DNA of 64,000 nt from NCBI GenBank assembly GCA_947448025.1, contig CANFLV010000001.1, positions 1 through 64,000 on the forward strand, read 5' to 3'. The stretch comes from Oxalobacteraceae bacterium. Lineage in GTDB: Bacteria > Pseudomonadota > Gammaproteobacteria > Burkholderiales > Burkholderiaceae_D. Made by a program: the position numbers and the translations under genes. The notes beneath the pieces were generated by a model, which was not told where the DNA came from, did no database searches, and worked only from the letters and a program-made list of their open reading frames with translations. Below, one piece after another: positions 43,401-52,929 of the stretch. How positions within the stretch are numbered: position 1 is the first letter of the stretch; each line of letters starts with the position of its first letter.

Positions 43401-44807
43401 TCAGACGACTTTTCCCGGATTCATCAGATTATGTGGATCGAGGGCTCGCTTGATGGCCTGCATCAGATTGATTTCAACGGCGGATTTATAGCGGCGGATT
43501 TCGTCGCGTTTCAATGCGCCTAATCCGTGCTCGGCCGATATCGAGCCCTGGAATTGCTCAACGCTGTCATGCACGACGCGGTTCACCGCGCTTTGCGCGG
43601 CGATGAAATCATCGGCTGCGACACCGATGGGCGGTGCGACGTTGTAATGCAGATTGCCATCACCGAGATGGCCGAAGGTGACCATGCGGCATCCCGGGAA
43701 TTGCGCTTGCAGCTGCTGGTCCGTTATCGCGATGAAGTCGGCAATGCAGGAGATCGGCAGGGCGATATCATGCTTGATATTCTTGCCTTCGGCGGCCTGC
43801 GCCAGCGGGATATGCTCACGTATTTTCCACAGCGCCTGCGACTGTGCGATCGAGGCCGCGACGACGGCGTCGGCGATGATTTGCTGTTCGAGGGCGCTGG
43901 TGATGACGGCTTCGAGCATGGCGGCAGCGTGTTCGGTGGATTCGCTGTCGGACAATTCTAGCAAGACATACTGCGGGTAATGGTCGGGAAACGGCCTCTG
44001 CATTTTCGGGAAATGCCGGGTCACGAGCGTGAGGCAATCATCCGACAGCAATTCGAATCCGGTCAGCGCCGCACCGCAATGCGCCTGCGCCAGCGTGAGC
44101 AAACGCAGCGCATCTTGCGGCGTGGCCATTGCCGCCATCGCCGTCAGTTCGGCGGCCGGACGCGGGAACAGTTTCAGGACGGCGCCGGTGATGATGCCGA
44201 GCGTGCCTTCAGCGCCGATGTACAGGTCGCGCAAATCATAACCCGTGTTGTCTTTGCGCAGGCCGCGCAAGCCATTCCAGATCTCGCCTTGCGCGGTGAC
44301 TACTTCGAGCCCGAGACACAGTTCGCGCGTATTACCATAACGAAGTACCGCCGTGCCGCCGGCATTGGTCGACAGATTGCCGCCGATGGTGCAGCTGCCC
44401 TCGGCCGCCAGCGATAGCGGAAAGAGCCGGTTCGCATCTTGTGCCGCGTGCTGAATATGCGCCAGCAGACAGCCGGCTTCGACGGTGATGGTGTTATTAA
44501 CCGGATCAATGGCACGGATGCGGTTCAGGCGGCGCAGCGACAGTACGACTGCCGTGCCGCTCTGGTCCGGTATGCTGCCCAGTACCAGGCCGGTATTGCC
44601 GCCTTGCGGCACGATCGGGATCTGGTGCTGCTGGCACAGGCGCACGATGGCGGCGACCTGTTCCGTGTCGGCTGGCGACAGCACTGCCAGCGCCTTGCCG
44701 GTCAGACGCGCGCGCCAGTCCGTGAGATAGCCGGCCATGTCGCCTGGCGTACTTAGGATGTGGGACGCACCCAGCAGCTGGCGGCACTGATCAAGAAAAT
44801 CGCTCAT
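43401..44807 (-). CDS. FAD-linked oxidase (D-lactate/glycolate dehydrogenase GlcD-like)
   Basis: 468 residues from the ATG at 44807, which is 1 base after the DUF2069 stop. The FAD-binding PCMH domain has VPQGGNTGLVLGSIPDQSGTAVVLSLRRLN and CTIGGNLSTNAGGTAVLRYGNTRE; the C-terminal FAD-oxidase domain has FGHLGDGNLHYNV and SAEHGLGALKR. It oxidises a 2-hydroxy acid such as D-lactate, D-2-hydroxyglutarate or glycolate; which one is undetermined. It is in a minus-strand group with DUF2069 and wrbA. Confidence 0.92.
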   Translation of the reverse strand: MSDFLDQCRQLLGASHILSTPGDMAGYLTDWRARLTGKALAVLSPADTEQVAAIVRLCQQHQIPIVPQGGNTGLVLGSIPDQSGTAVVLSLRRLNRIRAIDPVNNTITVEAGCLLAHIQHAAQDANRLFPLSLAAEGSCTIGGNLSTNAGGTAVLRYGNTRELCLGLEVVTAQGEIWNGLRGLRKDNTGYDLRDLYIGAEGTLGIITGAVLKLFPRPAAELTAMAAMATPQDALRLLTLAQAHCGAALTGFELLSDDCLTLVTRHFPKMQRPFPDHYPQYVLLELSDSESTEHAAAMLEAVITSALEQQIIADAVVAASIAQSQALWKIREHIPLAQAAEGKNIKHDIALPISCIADFIAITDQQLQAQFPGCRMVTFGHLGDGNLHYNVAPPIGVAADDFIAAQSAVNRVVHDSVEQFQGSISAEHGLGALKRDEIRRYKSAVEINLMQAIKRALDPHNLMNPGKVV

Positions 44808-44808
44808 C

Positions 44809-45212
44809 TCATTCCGCTGCTTTTTGAATCGCCTGTCGCGCGAGTTTTTTGGCCATCTGTTTATACGGGCGCAAGTACATGATGGTGCTGACGAAGAAGA
44901 TGCAGCACAGCGCGACTTCCGCGCCGGCCAGCATCGCCGACAAGCCGGCATCGATGCCGGAGGTGCTGGTCGCGCGGACCACGCCTTCAGTGAAATACAG
45001 CAGGATGAACATCGATGACCATTGCAAGGTATAGATGCTGCGCTTGAGGATACCGCGCAGCGGGAACAGCAGCGGCAGCGCCTTGAGCGCCATCCACGAG
45101 CCGCCCGGGCGCAGCGGCGCGAGCCATAATTCCCAGGCGACGCACAATCCGATCAGTGCGCACAGGCTCAGCACGCTGATGATGTAGCAAATTCTTTGCT
45201 GACGACTTTCCA

Positions 45213-45213
<1 letters not shown>
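44809..45213 (-). CDS. DUF2069 family membrane protein
   Basis: 134 residues from the ATG at 45213, which has GGAG 6 bases upstream and overlaps the wrbA stop by one base. Four hydrophobic segments (about 10-30, 40-58, 65-85 and 98-118) fit DUF2069, a proteobacterial inner-membrane family usually found next to wrbA. It ends in a basic tail KQMAKKLARQAIQKAAE. Function unknown. Confidence 0.87.
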
Positions 45214-45851
<638 letters not shown>

Positions 45852-45881
45852 TCAATTGTCACGCTTCTGTGATCCCCGTTG

Positions 45882-47171
45882 ATGGCGAATACAAAAATCT
45901 CCTCGTTCATGCAAGGTCTGCGGCAAAGACGTCCGGCACGGCTGAGCGACCTGCTGCGCTATGCCAGCCGGCGCCTTGATGAAGAGCGCCTGCCGCAAGT
46001 CGCCGGCAGCCTGACCTTCACGACGGTACTGGCGCTGGTGCCGATGCTGACGATCGCGCTGGCGATCTTCACGACTTTTCCGATGTTTAATACCTTTCGT
46101 GCCTCGCTGGAAGCGTATTTCATCCAGAGCCTGATACCGAAGGCGATCGCCAATACCATCCTCGGCAATCTTAATAGCTTCGCCGCGAAAGCCACGCGCC
46201 TGTCGGCTTTCGGTGCTGTCGGCCTGGTCGTCACTGCGGTGACGATGCTGGGCATGATCGATCGTGCCTTCAATCACATCTGGCGCGTGCGCACGAGCCG
46301 GCCATTTACGCAGCGTATCCTCGTGTACTGGGCGATCGTCACGCTCGGTCCGCTGTTGATCGGCGTGTCGATGACCGTTACTTCGTATTTGTTCACGGCG
46401 ACCAATGGTGTGGTGATGATCGTGCCGTTTATTGGCGGCGTGTTCTATACGCTGGTGTCGATCGCCTTGACGATGGGCGCATTCACCTTGCTGTATCTCG
46501 CGGTGCCGAACCGCTTTGTTGATTGGCGCGATGCTGCCTGGGGTGGACTGGTCGCCTCAGTGGCATTTGAAATCGCCAAGCGGATTTTTGCGACCTTTGT
46601 TACGCAGTTCCCGACCTATACGGTGGTCTACGGTGCCTTGGCGGCCTTGCCGATTTTTTTGGTGTGGATTTATGTATCGTGGCTCATTACGCTGGTCGGC
46701 GCGGCGATTGCCGCATCGCTGCCCATCGTGCGCTACGAGCGCTGGTGGCATGTGGCAACGCCGGCGAGTGCGTTTGTGGATGCCATGGCCTTGCTGGAAA
46801 TCCTTGCCGAAGCGCGAGTCAGGGGCGGATCGGCCGCAGTTGATGCCAGCATGTTTCGCGCACAGACGCGGCTCGGCTTCGAAGAAGCGGAAGCGCTCTT
46901 GGGAAAGATGCTCGATGCCGGTTGGGTCGGTCGGATCAAACCGTCCCTACCGCGCCGCGTGCAATGGGGCAAACGCATCACTGAAGGCATCGATTCCTGG
47001 GCTTTGCTGGCCAATCCGAATCAATTGAAGATCGCCGATGTCTACCGGCTTTTCATGTTCGAGACCGGCGATAATCCGGCGCTGGCGCGGCAGGTGGAAG
47101 CGGCGATTGAAAACGGCTTGCCGGCGACGCTGGCTGCGCATTTTGCCAGCAAGGGAATAAAAGGCGATTAG
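45882..47171 (+). CDS. YihY/UPF0761 family inner membrane protein
   Basis: 429 residues from the ATG at 45882. The YihY domain (about 40-290) has the typical start AGSLTFTTVLALVPMLTIALAIF and six hydrophobic segments, with RPFTQRILVYWAIVTLGPLLIG and YTVVYGALAALPIFLVWIYVSW. The last 140 residues form a cytoplasmic extension that looks like winged-helix DNA-binding folds (LGFEEAEALLGKMLDAGWVGRI). Once called RNase BN, these are now membrane proteins of unclear role. The gene converges with the PLP decarboxylase and overlaps its end by 4 bases. Confidence 0.93.
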   Translation: MANTKISSFMQGLRQRRPARLSDLLRYASRRLDEERLPQVAGSLTFTTVLALVPMLTIALAIFTTFPMFNTFRASLEAYFIQSLIPKAIANTILGNLNSFAAKATRLSAFGAVGLVVTAVTMLGMIDRAFNHIWRVRTSRPFTQRILVYWAIVTLGPLLIGVSMTVTSYLFTATNGVVMIVPFIGGVFYTLVSIALTMGAFTLLYLAVPNRFVDWRDAAWGGLVASVAFEIAKRIFATFVTQFPTYTVVYGALAALPIFLVWIYVSWLITLVGAAIAASLPIVRYERWWHVATPASAFVDAMALLEILAEARVRGGSAAVDASMFRAQTRLGFEEAEALLGKMLDAGWVGRIKPSLPRRVQWGKRITEGIDSWALLANPNQLKIADVYRLFMFETGDNPALARQVEAAIENGLPATLAAHFASKGIKGD

Positions 47172-48601
47172 GCGTCGATTAGCTTTGCGCCAAATGCCAG
47201 CGTCGCCGTGACCAAGGCATCCATCTCGCTAAAGCCGGTGCGATGATTGACGATGGCCGCGCGGATGGCGAGTGCGCCGTCGACGAGCGTGGTTGAGGGC
47301 GCGACGATGCCGGACTCTTGCAAGGCAATCGCGATGCGCCGGTTGATGGCATCAGCATCCTCGCTACGGAAGCGGAAACACACGATATTGAGCGCCACTG
47401 GCGCCATCAATTCCAGCTGTGGTTCCTGCTCGATTCTGTGTTTCAGATACTGCGCAACGGCGCAGGATTGCCGGATCATCTTGCCCAGTTTTTGCGTGCC
47501 GAAGCTCTGCAGCGTGACCCATGTTTTCAGTGCGCGAAAGCCGCGTGACAGGTCGGGTCCCAGGTCGCAGGGCCAGGGCGAGCCCGCCGCCAGGCCGCGC
47601 GTCTCGCGGCGCAAATACGCAGCCGGAAAATCGAAAGTCGACTGATGCGCCGCGCCATCCCGCACGAGAATGTAGCCTGCGTCATACGGAACCTGGCCCC
47701 ATTTGTGAAAATCAAAGGCGATCGAGTCGGCGCGCTCTATGCCGGAGAGTAAAGGCGCGAGTTCCGGCGACAGCATCGCCAGCGCGCCGAATGCGCCATC
47801 GACATGGAACCAGAGCGACTCATCTCGAGCGATGTCGGCCAGCCCGGCCAAGTCATCGATAGCGCCGATGTCTACCGTGCCGGCAGTGCCGGCCAGGAAG
47901 AAGGGTGTCAGGCCTGCAGCGCGATCGCGCGCAATCGTTGACTGTAGGGCGTCCAGATCCATCTCGCCGTCGCGATTGACTGGAATAATGCGCAAAGCAT
48001 CACTGCCCAGTCCGCTCATGTCCATCGCTTTGGCAATGCAAAGATGGGCCGCGCTCGAGGTGTAGCCGACCAACTTCGCGCCAGCTTCAGCCAGACCTGT
48101 TTGCCGCACCGTGAGTCCAAGCCGCGCGGTTCGCGCAATCAGGACGGCGATGAAATTCGCCATTGACGTGCCAGTGACATGCAGGCCGCTCGCGCCTTGC
48201 GGAAAGCCGAAAATGTCGCGTACCCACAGTGCGAGCTGGCGCTCGACTTCCACCGGAATTTGATCGCGTCCACCGAGATTGGTGTTTAGCCCGGCGGCCA
48301 GCATTTCTGCCAGCATGCCGACGGGCGTGCCGCCACCATTGACCCAGCCCATGAAGCCCGGATGGGCGTTGCCGGCGGAGTAAGGCAGGATGTCGCGCAT
48401 GAAGCGTTCGTGTATCTGCGTCAAATCCGCTGGTTCCGCAGGCAGCGGTTCACGAAACGAGGCGCGGATGTCAGGGGGAATGACCTGCCACACGGGACGC
48501 TCGCGTATATGCTGGGTGAAGTTCAGCATATCGTCGAGCATGGCGTGTGCCTGACTGCGGAAGGCATCCCAGTCAGCGGGGTCCAGGTTTTCTGCGGACA
48601 T
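47168..48601 (-). CDS. PLP-dependent group II amino-acid decarboxylase
   Basis: 477 residues from the ATG at 48601. It belongs to the aromatic-L-amino-acid/glutamate decarboxylase fold: GNAHPGFMGWVNGGGTPVG near the start, HVTGTSMANFIAVLIARTAR, LAGTAGTVDIGAIDDL, HVDGAFGALAML (Asp binding the pyridine nitrogen) and the PLP lysine in FDFHKWGQVPYDAG. It probably makes an amine from an aromatic or acidic amino acid; the substrate cannot be told. The ribosome site is weak (AAGAAA). Confidence 0.9.
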   Translation of the reverse strand: MSAENLDPADWDAFRSQAHAMLDDMLNFTQHIRERPVWQVIPPDIRASFREPLPAEPADLTQIHERFMRDILPYSAGNAHPGFMGWVNGGGTPVGMLAEMLAAGLNTNLGGRDQIPVEVERQLALWVRDIFGFPQGASGLHVTGTSMANFIAVLIARTARLGLTVRQTGLAEAGAKLVGYTSSAAHLCIAKAMDMSGLGSDALRIIPVNRDGEMDLDALQSTIARDRAAGLTPFFLAGTAGTVDIGAIDDLAGLADIARDESLWFHVDGAFGALAMLSPELAPLLSGIERADSIAFDFHKWGQVPYDAGYILVRDGAAHQSTFDFPAAYLRRETRGLAAGSPWPCDLGPDLSRGFRALKTWVTLQSFGTQKLGKMIRQSCAVAQYLKHRIEQEPQLELMAPVALNIVCFRFRSEDADAINRRIAIALQESGIVAPSTTLVDGALAIRAAIVNHRTGFSEMDALVTATLAFGAKLIDA

Positions 48602-48642
48602 TATTGTGGTTTCTTTTTTTTCGCAGCCTGGCACTGCGTTGG

Positions 48643-48960
48643 TTAGAACGACGCCTGTCCCGTCAGCATTTGCCAGTACATGGTCCAGTCGCCCATGAAA
48701 GAATACAGCGGATGCTTGAAACTCGCCGGCCGGTTTTTCTCGAAAAAGAAATGGCCGACCCAGGCAAAACCGTAGCCACTCAGTAGCGCGCCAGCCAGCC
48801 ACCAAGGGTTGCCGGTCAACAGCAGCGCGCCGAGACAAATCAGCGCAAGCGTAGACCCGGCGAAATGCAATTCCCGCGAAGTACGGTTTGCATGCTGCGC
48901 CAGATAATCCGGATAAAAATCCGCAAAGCTGGCGTATTCACGTTCGGCAATAACAGACAT
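48643..48960 (-). CDS. DUF962/Mpo1-like membrane protein
   Basis: 105 residues from the ATG at 48960 with AAAGGAG upstream. The pattern EYASFADFYPDYLAQHANRTSRELHFAGSTLALICL, then GYGFAWVGHFFFEKNRPASFKHPLYSFMGDW, with conserved histidines in the H..R..H and GHFFFEKN motifs, defines DUF962. The yeast relative Mpo1 is an iron-dependent dioxygenase that alpha-oxidises fatty acids; the bacterial role is not shown. Two membrane segments. Confidence 0.88.
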   Translation of the reverse strand: MSVIAEREYASFADFYPDYLAQHANRTSRELHFAGSTLALICLGALLLTGNPWWLAGALLSGYGFAWVGHFFFEKNRPASFKHPLYSFMGDWTMYWQMLTGQASF

Positions 48961-49021
48961 GGCGTGCTCCTTTAAAAGTGGCACTGCTAGGAATTACTAA
49001 ATGAGCTTAATCCTGCTTTCC

Positions 49022-49843
49022 TCAGTATGCAAGCATGTGTGGCGTCGCAAAGCTGAACAATGTATCCAGCACGGCATCCGGCTGCTCGGCCATCAGCTGA
49101 TGTCCGCAATGTTCCAGGGTCACTACGCGCGCATGGCTGATCGCTTTCGTGAGCACGGCGCAAGCCTTGGGCGGTGTCATCACGTCACGTCGGCCCAGCA
49201 AAAATAGCGTCGGACATTGCACGGCCGCTGCTGCGAGTTCGCCGCCTGCGTAGGCATTGCAGGCTGAAAAATCGATGTAAAAAACCTTTTGCGGATTTTG
49301 CTGCGCGATGCGTTGCATCAGCCGCTGGTTGCCGCCGATCGCGGAAAAGCCCGGCCCCGGGAAGGAGGGCTTGGGCGCCAGCGTCGAATGCGACCAGATC
49401 GTCACCATGTCGATCGCCTCATCGGTCGCGTCACGCGCAGCGTCCAGCAGCATGGCCGAGACTTTCATCGGATAGGCAGTGCCGACCAATGCGAGGCGCG
49501 TCACACGCTCGGGCGCACGCCGGCTGGCTTCGAGTGCGATCAGCGAGCCCATGCTGTGGCCGATCATTGTTGCCACCGTCACCCCGGCCGCATCGAGCAA
49601 GGCCAGGAGCCAGTCGGCCATGTCTTCCACCGAAGTCAGCGCATCGCCTTTACTACGGCCATGACCGGGCAAATCGACTGCCAGCACACCAAAGCCATGA
49701 TGCGCAAAGTAGCGCGTCTGCAATCCCCACACACTGTGGTCGTTCTGCGCCCCATGAATGAAGACGACGGTGGGCAAAGTCGCGTCGAAATTTTTGCCGC
49801 CGGTGTAGCAGTAAGCAGGCTGGCCCTGAACAGTAAGTAACAT
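49022..49843 (-). CDS. Alpha/beta hydrolase
   Basis: 273 residues. It has oxyanion-hole HGAQNDHSVW, nucleophile S97 in GHSMGS, an Asp in FLLGRRDVMTPP and the catalytic His in LEHCGHQLMAEQP: a complete triad. The substrate is unknown (ester, lactone or C-C hydrolase). Its start follows the metY stop by one base, so it is in one operon with metY and may act in the same pathway, perhaps as a homoserine-related esterase; this is inference. Confidence 0.9.
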   Translation of the reverse strand: MLLTVQGQPAYCYTGGKNFDATLPTVVFIHGAQNDHSVWGLQTRYFAHHGFGVLAVDLPGHGRSKGDALTSVEDMADWLLALLDAAGVTVATMIGHSMGSLIALEASRRAPERVTRLALVGTAYPMKVSAMLLDAARDATDEAIDMVTIWSHSTLAPKPSFPGPGFSAIGGNQRLMQRIAQQNPQKVFYIDFSACNAYAGGELAAAAVQCPTLFLLGRRDVMTPPKACAVLTKAISHARVVTLEHCGHQLMAEQPDAVLDTLFSFATPHMLAY

Positions 49844-49844
49844 C

Positions 49845-51155
49845 TCAAGTGCCTTTCTGTGAGGCTTTCAAGCCGCGCTTCAAATCGTCGATCAGGTCGT
49901 CGACATCTTCCAGGCCGACCGACAGGCGCATCGTGCCTTCAGTGATGCCGGATGCGGCCAGCTGGTCGGCTGGTACGCGGAAATGCGTGGTCGAGGCCGG
50001 ATGGATGACGAGCGACTTTGCATCGCCGACATTGGCCAGATGCGAGAACACGCTGAGCGCTTCGACGAAACGCCGCCCGGCAGCGCGGTCGCCTTTGATC
50101 GCAAACGAGAACACAGCGCCGCAGCCTTTGGGCAGCAAATGTTTGGCCAGCGTGTAGTCAGGATGCGATTCGAGTTCGGGATAGGCGACCGAAGCGACGG
50201 CGGCGTGGCTGGCGAGGAATTCCACTACCTTGCGCGTATTGGCCACATGACGATCCATGCGCAGGCTCAAGGTCTCGATGCCCTGCAAAATCGTGAAGGC
50301 ATTATGCGGACTCATGACCGCGCCAAAATCGCGCAAGCCTTCACGCCGCGCGCGCAGCGCAAATGCTGCCACGCTCGACTCTTCGGCGAACACCATGCCG
50401 TGAAAGCCCTCGTAGGGTTCGCATAACTCCGCAAAGCGACCGCTCGCCTCATACGCGGCTTGCCAGTCGAAGGTGCCGCCATCGACAAGCAGGCCGCCGA
50501 TGGCCGTGCCGTGACCGCACAGGAATTTCGTCGCCGAATGCACGATCAGGTCGGCGCCATGGGCAAAGGGCTGCAGCAAATACGGCGTGTTGAAGGTCGC
50601 ATCGACCATCAGCGGTAAATGGTGCTCGTGCGCCAGCGCCGAGACGCGGGGAATGTCGAGAACGTCGAGTCCGGGATTGCCGAGGGTTTCGGCGAACAGC
50701 ACTTTTGTATTGGGCCGGATTGCTGCGCGCCAGGCATTAATGTCGCGCGGATCGACGAAAGTCGTGTCGATGCCGAAGCGCTTCATCGTATAGCCGAGCA
50801 AATTTTGCGAGCCGCCGTACAGCGCGCGCGAAGCGACCACATGCGAGCCGGCGCCGGCAATGGTCGACAGGCCCAGATGCAACGCAGCCTGGCCGCTGGC
50901 GACGGCGATCCCGGCAACGCCGCCTTCGAGCGCCGCGATGCGCTCTTCGAGGACGGCATTGGTGGGATTCGAAATGCGCGAATAGACATGCCCTGCGCGT
51001 TCCATATTGAACAGCGACGCTGCGTGGTCGGAATCCTTGAAGACGAAAGAAGTGCTGAGGTAAATCGGCGTGGCGCGCGCGCCTGTCGCGGGATCGGGCG
51101 CAGCGCCTGCGTGCAGCGCAAGGGTATCGAAGCCGGGGTATTTTGGACCACTCAC
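49845..51155 (-). CDS. metY: O-acetylhomoserine sulfhydrylase (MetY)
   Basis: 436 residues, a Cys/Met-metabolism PLP enzyme. It starts TLALHAGAAPDPATGARATPIYLSTSF, has VYSRISNPTNAVLEERIAALEGG and the PLP lysine in HSATKFLCGHG. The insertion-rich C-terminal half and about 430-residue length fit O-acetylhomoserine aminocarboxypropyltransferase rather than MetB/MetC (about 380-400). It adds sulfide to O-acetylhomoserine to make homocysteine. AAGGAGACA lies before the ATG. I see no SAM or SAH riboswitch in the leader. Confidence 0.93.
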   Translation of the reverse strand: MSGPKYPGFDTLALHAGAAPDPATGARATPIYLSTSFVFKDSDHAASLFNMERAGHVYSRISNPTNAVLEERIAALEGGVAGIAVASGQAALHLGLSTIAGAGSHVVASRALYGGSQNLLGYTMKRFGIDTTFVDPRDINAWRAAIRPNTKVLFAETLGNPGLDVLDIPRVSALAHEHHLPLMVDATFNTPYLLQPFAHGADLIVHSATKFLCGHGTAIGGLLVDGGTFDWQAAYEASGRFAELCEPYEGFHGMVFAEESSVAAFALRARREGLRDFGAVMSPHNAFTILQGIETLSLRMDRHVANTRKVVEFLASHAAVASVAYPELESHPDYTLAKHLLPKGCGAVFSFAIKGDRAAGRRFVEALSVFSHLANVGDAKSLVIHPASTTHFRVPADQLAASGITEGTMRLSVGLEDVDDLIDDLKRGLKASQKGT

Positions 51156-51339
51156 CGTGATTGTCTCCTTAATATCGTTATTTGTTAAATCCTAGCACTG
51201 AAGCTTGACCGCAGGCGCTGGATTTTTCTCTATAGTTACGCTACATTGAGAACGAAAGTCCAAAGTATCCATACACAGATTTCTTGCATGGCTTCTGACG
51301 ACTGAAAACAGCATAACAATAACCACACGGGGCGACGCC

Positions 51340-51786
51340 ATGAAAGTATCTGAAATTCTCAAGGTCAAAGGAAATATCCTCTACACCGTGACCCCCGACA
51401 CACCGATGGTGGAAGCCGTCAACACCATGGCAGAAAAAGACATAGGCTCGCTGGTCGTGATGGAATATGGCGAACTCGTTGGCATGCTGACCTTCCGCGA
51501 AGTAATGGCCACCATACATGCCAACGGTGGCGCTGTTGGACCCGGCAGCGTGCGCAAGCATATGGATGATCACCCGATCACGATTACCCCTGAAACTGAA
51601 GTGAACGAAGTGCGCCGCCTCATGCTTGAACGCCATGCGCGCTACGTGCCGGTCGTTGACGCGCGCACCTTGCTGGGCGTGATGTCGTTCTACGATGTCG
51701 CCAAGGCCGTCTTCGAAGCCCAGAGTTTCGAGAACAAGATGTTGAAGGCCTACATCCGCGACTGGCCCGCCGAGCCTGAAGAATAA
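51340..51786 (+). CDS. Two-CBS-domain protein
   Basis: 148 residues with two CBS domains (about 8-62 and 75-130): TPDTPMVEAVNTMAEKDIGSLVVMEYGELVGMLTFREV and ITPETEVNEVRRLMLERHARYVPVVDARTLLGVMSFYDV. Stand-alone CBS pairs bind adenine nucleotides and act as energy sensors. The partner is unknown. It is divergent from metY and followed by a terminator. Confidence 0.93.
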   Translation: MKVSEILKVKGNILYTVTPDTPMVEAVNTMAEKDIGSLVVMEYGELVGMLTFREVMATIHANGGAVGPGSVRKHMDDHPITITPETEVNEVRRLMLERHARYVPVVDARTLLGVMSFYDVAKAVFEAQSFENKMLKAYIRDWPAEPEE

Positions 51787-51831
51787 AACGGTTGACTGCA
51801 TTCCCGACGTGAATGCAGCCGCGCCGGAAGT

Positions 51832-51865
51832 CGTTGCTGCAACCTTGCAGTAGCGGCTTTTTTTT
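51832..51865 (+). terminator. Terminator after the CBS gene
   Basis: CGTTGCTGCAA (51832-51842) pairs with TTGCAGTAGCG (51845-51855) with two G-U pairs, followed by GC and eight Ts (51858-51865). A second stem, CTGCATTC/GAATGCAG, lies just before it. Confidence 0.75.
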
Positions 51866-51915
51866 ATCCGGGCTGACCAGCTCAGCCACACAACATTTCC
51901 GCACAAGGAAGCACC

Positions 51916-52908
51916 ATGCATATCGCCATCATTGGCGCAGGCTTAGCCGGCGTTAGCAGCGCGCAGCGTTTGCAAGCCCAGGGTCACAGTGTCGTCGTCT
52001 ACGAAAAAAGCTGGCGCCCGGGCGGGCGCATGAGTACGCGCCAGACCGAACTCGGCGGCTTTGACCACGGCGCACAATATTTTACGGCCCGGTCGCCATC
52101 CTTCAAGAAGCATCTCGCGCAGTGGCGCAAGGCGGGCTGGGCGGCACGCTGGGAGGCGAAGCTCGTCAGTCTGACAGCGGGTAAGCACAAGCCCGCGGGT
52201 CGCGCCCAGCAACGCTTCGTTGGTGTGCCGGGCATGAATGCGCTGGTGCGCGCCATGGCAGATGGCCTCGATGTGCGCGCAGGCCAGACGGTCAAGCGCA
52301 TTGAGCGTTTTGGCGATCAATGGCTGTTATCGGTCGTGGCCGATACCGTGCCGATTGCTGCCACAGCCGGCCCCTTCGATGCGGTCTTGCTGGCAGTGCC
52401 GGCCGAGCAGGCTGCGCCCTTGCTGGCGCCCGTGCCAGCATTTGCCAAACAGGCCGCTGCCATCACCATGGCGCCGTGCTGGACGATGATGCTGGGTTTT
52501 CAGGAATCGCTGGATTTGCCGTATGACGGCGCGTGGGTGGAGCAGTCGCGCCTGGGCTGGATTTGCCGTGATTCGTCTAAACCGGGGCGGCGTGCCGGAG
52601 AACACTGGGTGGCGCATGCGTCGGTGGCATGGAGTATCGAGCATCTAGAGGATGAACCCGAGCGCGCGCGTGAAAAGCTGCTCAAGGCCTTTCATGAAGC
52701 GACCGGCTCAGCCGTGCAGCCCGTGTATGTGGCGATCCATCGCTGGCGTTTCGCTCAAGTGCCTGCACCTTTGCCGCAAGACTGCCTGTGGGATGCGAAG
52801 CTGCGCATTGGCGTCTGCGGTGACTGGTTCGCTGCCGGGCTCGAAGGCGGCGGCAAGGTCGAGAATGCGGTACTCAGCGGTGAAGCGCTGGCAGCGCTGG
52901 TCGGCTGA
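51916..52908 (+). CDS. FAD-dependent amine-oxidase/renalase-like protein
   Basis: 330 residues. The N-terminal dinucleotide-binding motif is HIAIIGAGLAGVSSAQRLQAQGHSVVVYEKSWRPGGRMSTR, with GGFDHGAQYFTARS after it; the C-terminal FAD motif is IGVCGDWFAAGLEGGGKVENAVLSGEALA. This is the renalase-like/NAD(P)-binding flavoprotein group. The substrate is not known. AAGGAAG precedes the ATG. The next gene starts 21 bases later. Confidence 0.9.
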   Translation: MHIAIIGAGLAGVSSAQRLQAQGHSVVVYEKSWRPGGRMSTRQTELGGFDHGAQYFTARSPSFKKHLAQWRKAGWAARWEAKLVSLTAGKHKPAGRAQQRFVGVPGMNALVRAMADGLDVRAGQTVKRIERFGDQWLLSVVADTVPIAATAGPFDAVLLAVPAEQAAPLLAPVPAFAKQAAAITMAPCWTMMLGFQESLDLPYDGAWVEQSRLGWICRDSSKPGRRAGEHWVAHASVAWSIEHLEDEPERAREKLLKAFHEATGSAVQPVYVAIHRWRFAQVPAPLPQDCLWDAKLRIGVCGDWFAAGLEGGGKVENAVLSGEALAALVG

Positions 52909-52929
52909 GTGGCATGCAGGTAGTTACCA

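Noticed and set aside
51156-51339. SAM or SAH riboswitch in the metY leader
   Set aside because: None of the conserved cores I know can be found on the minus strand; only a normal ribosome site is seen.
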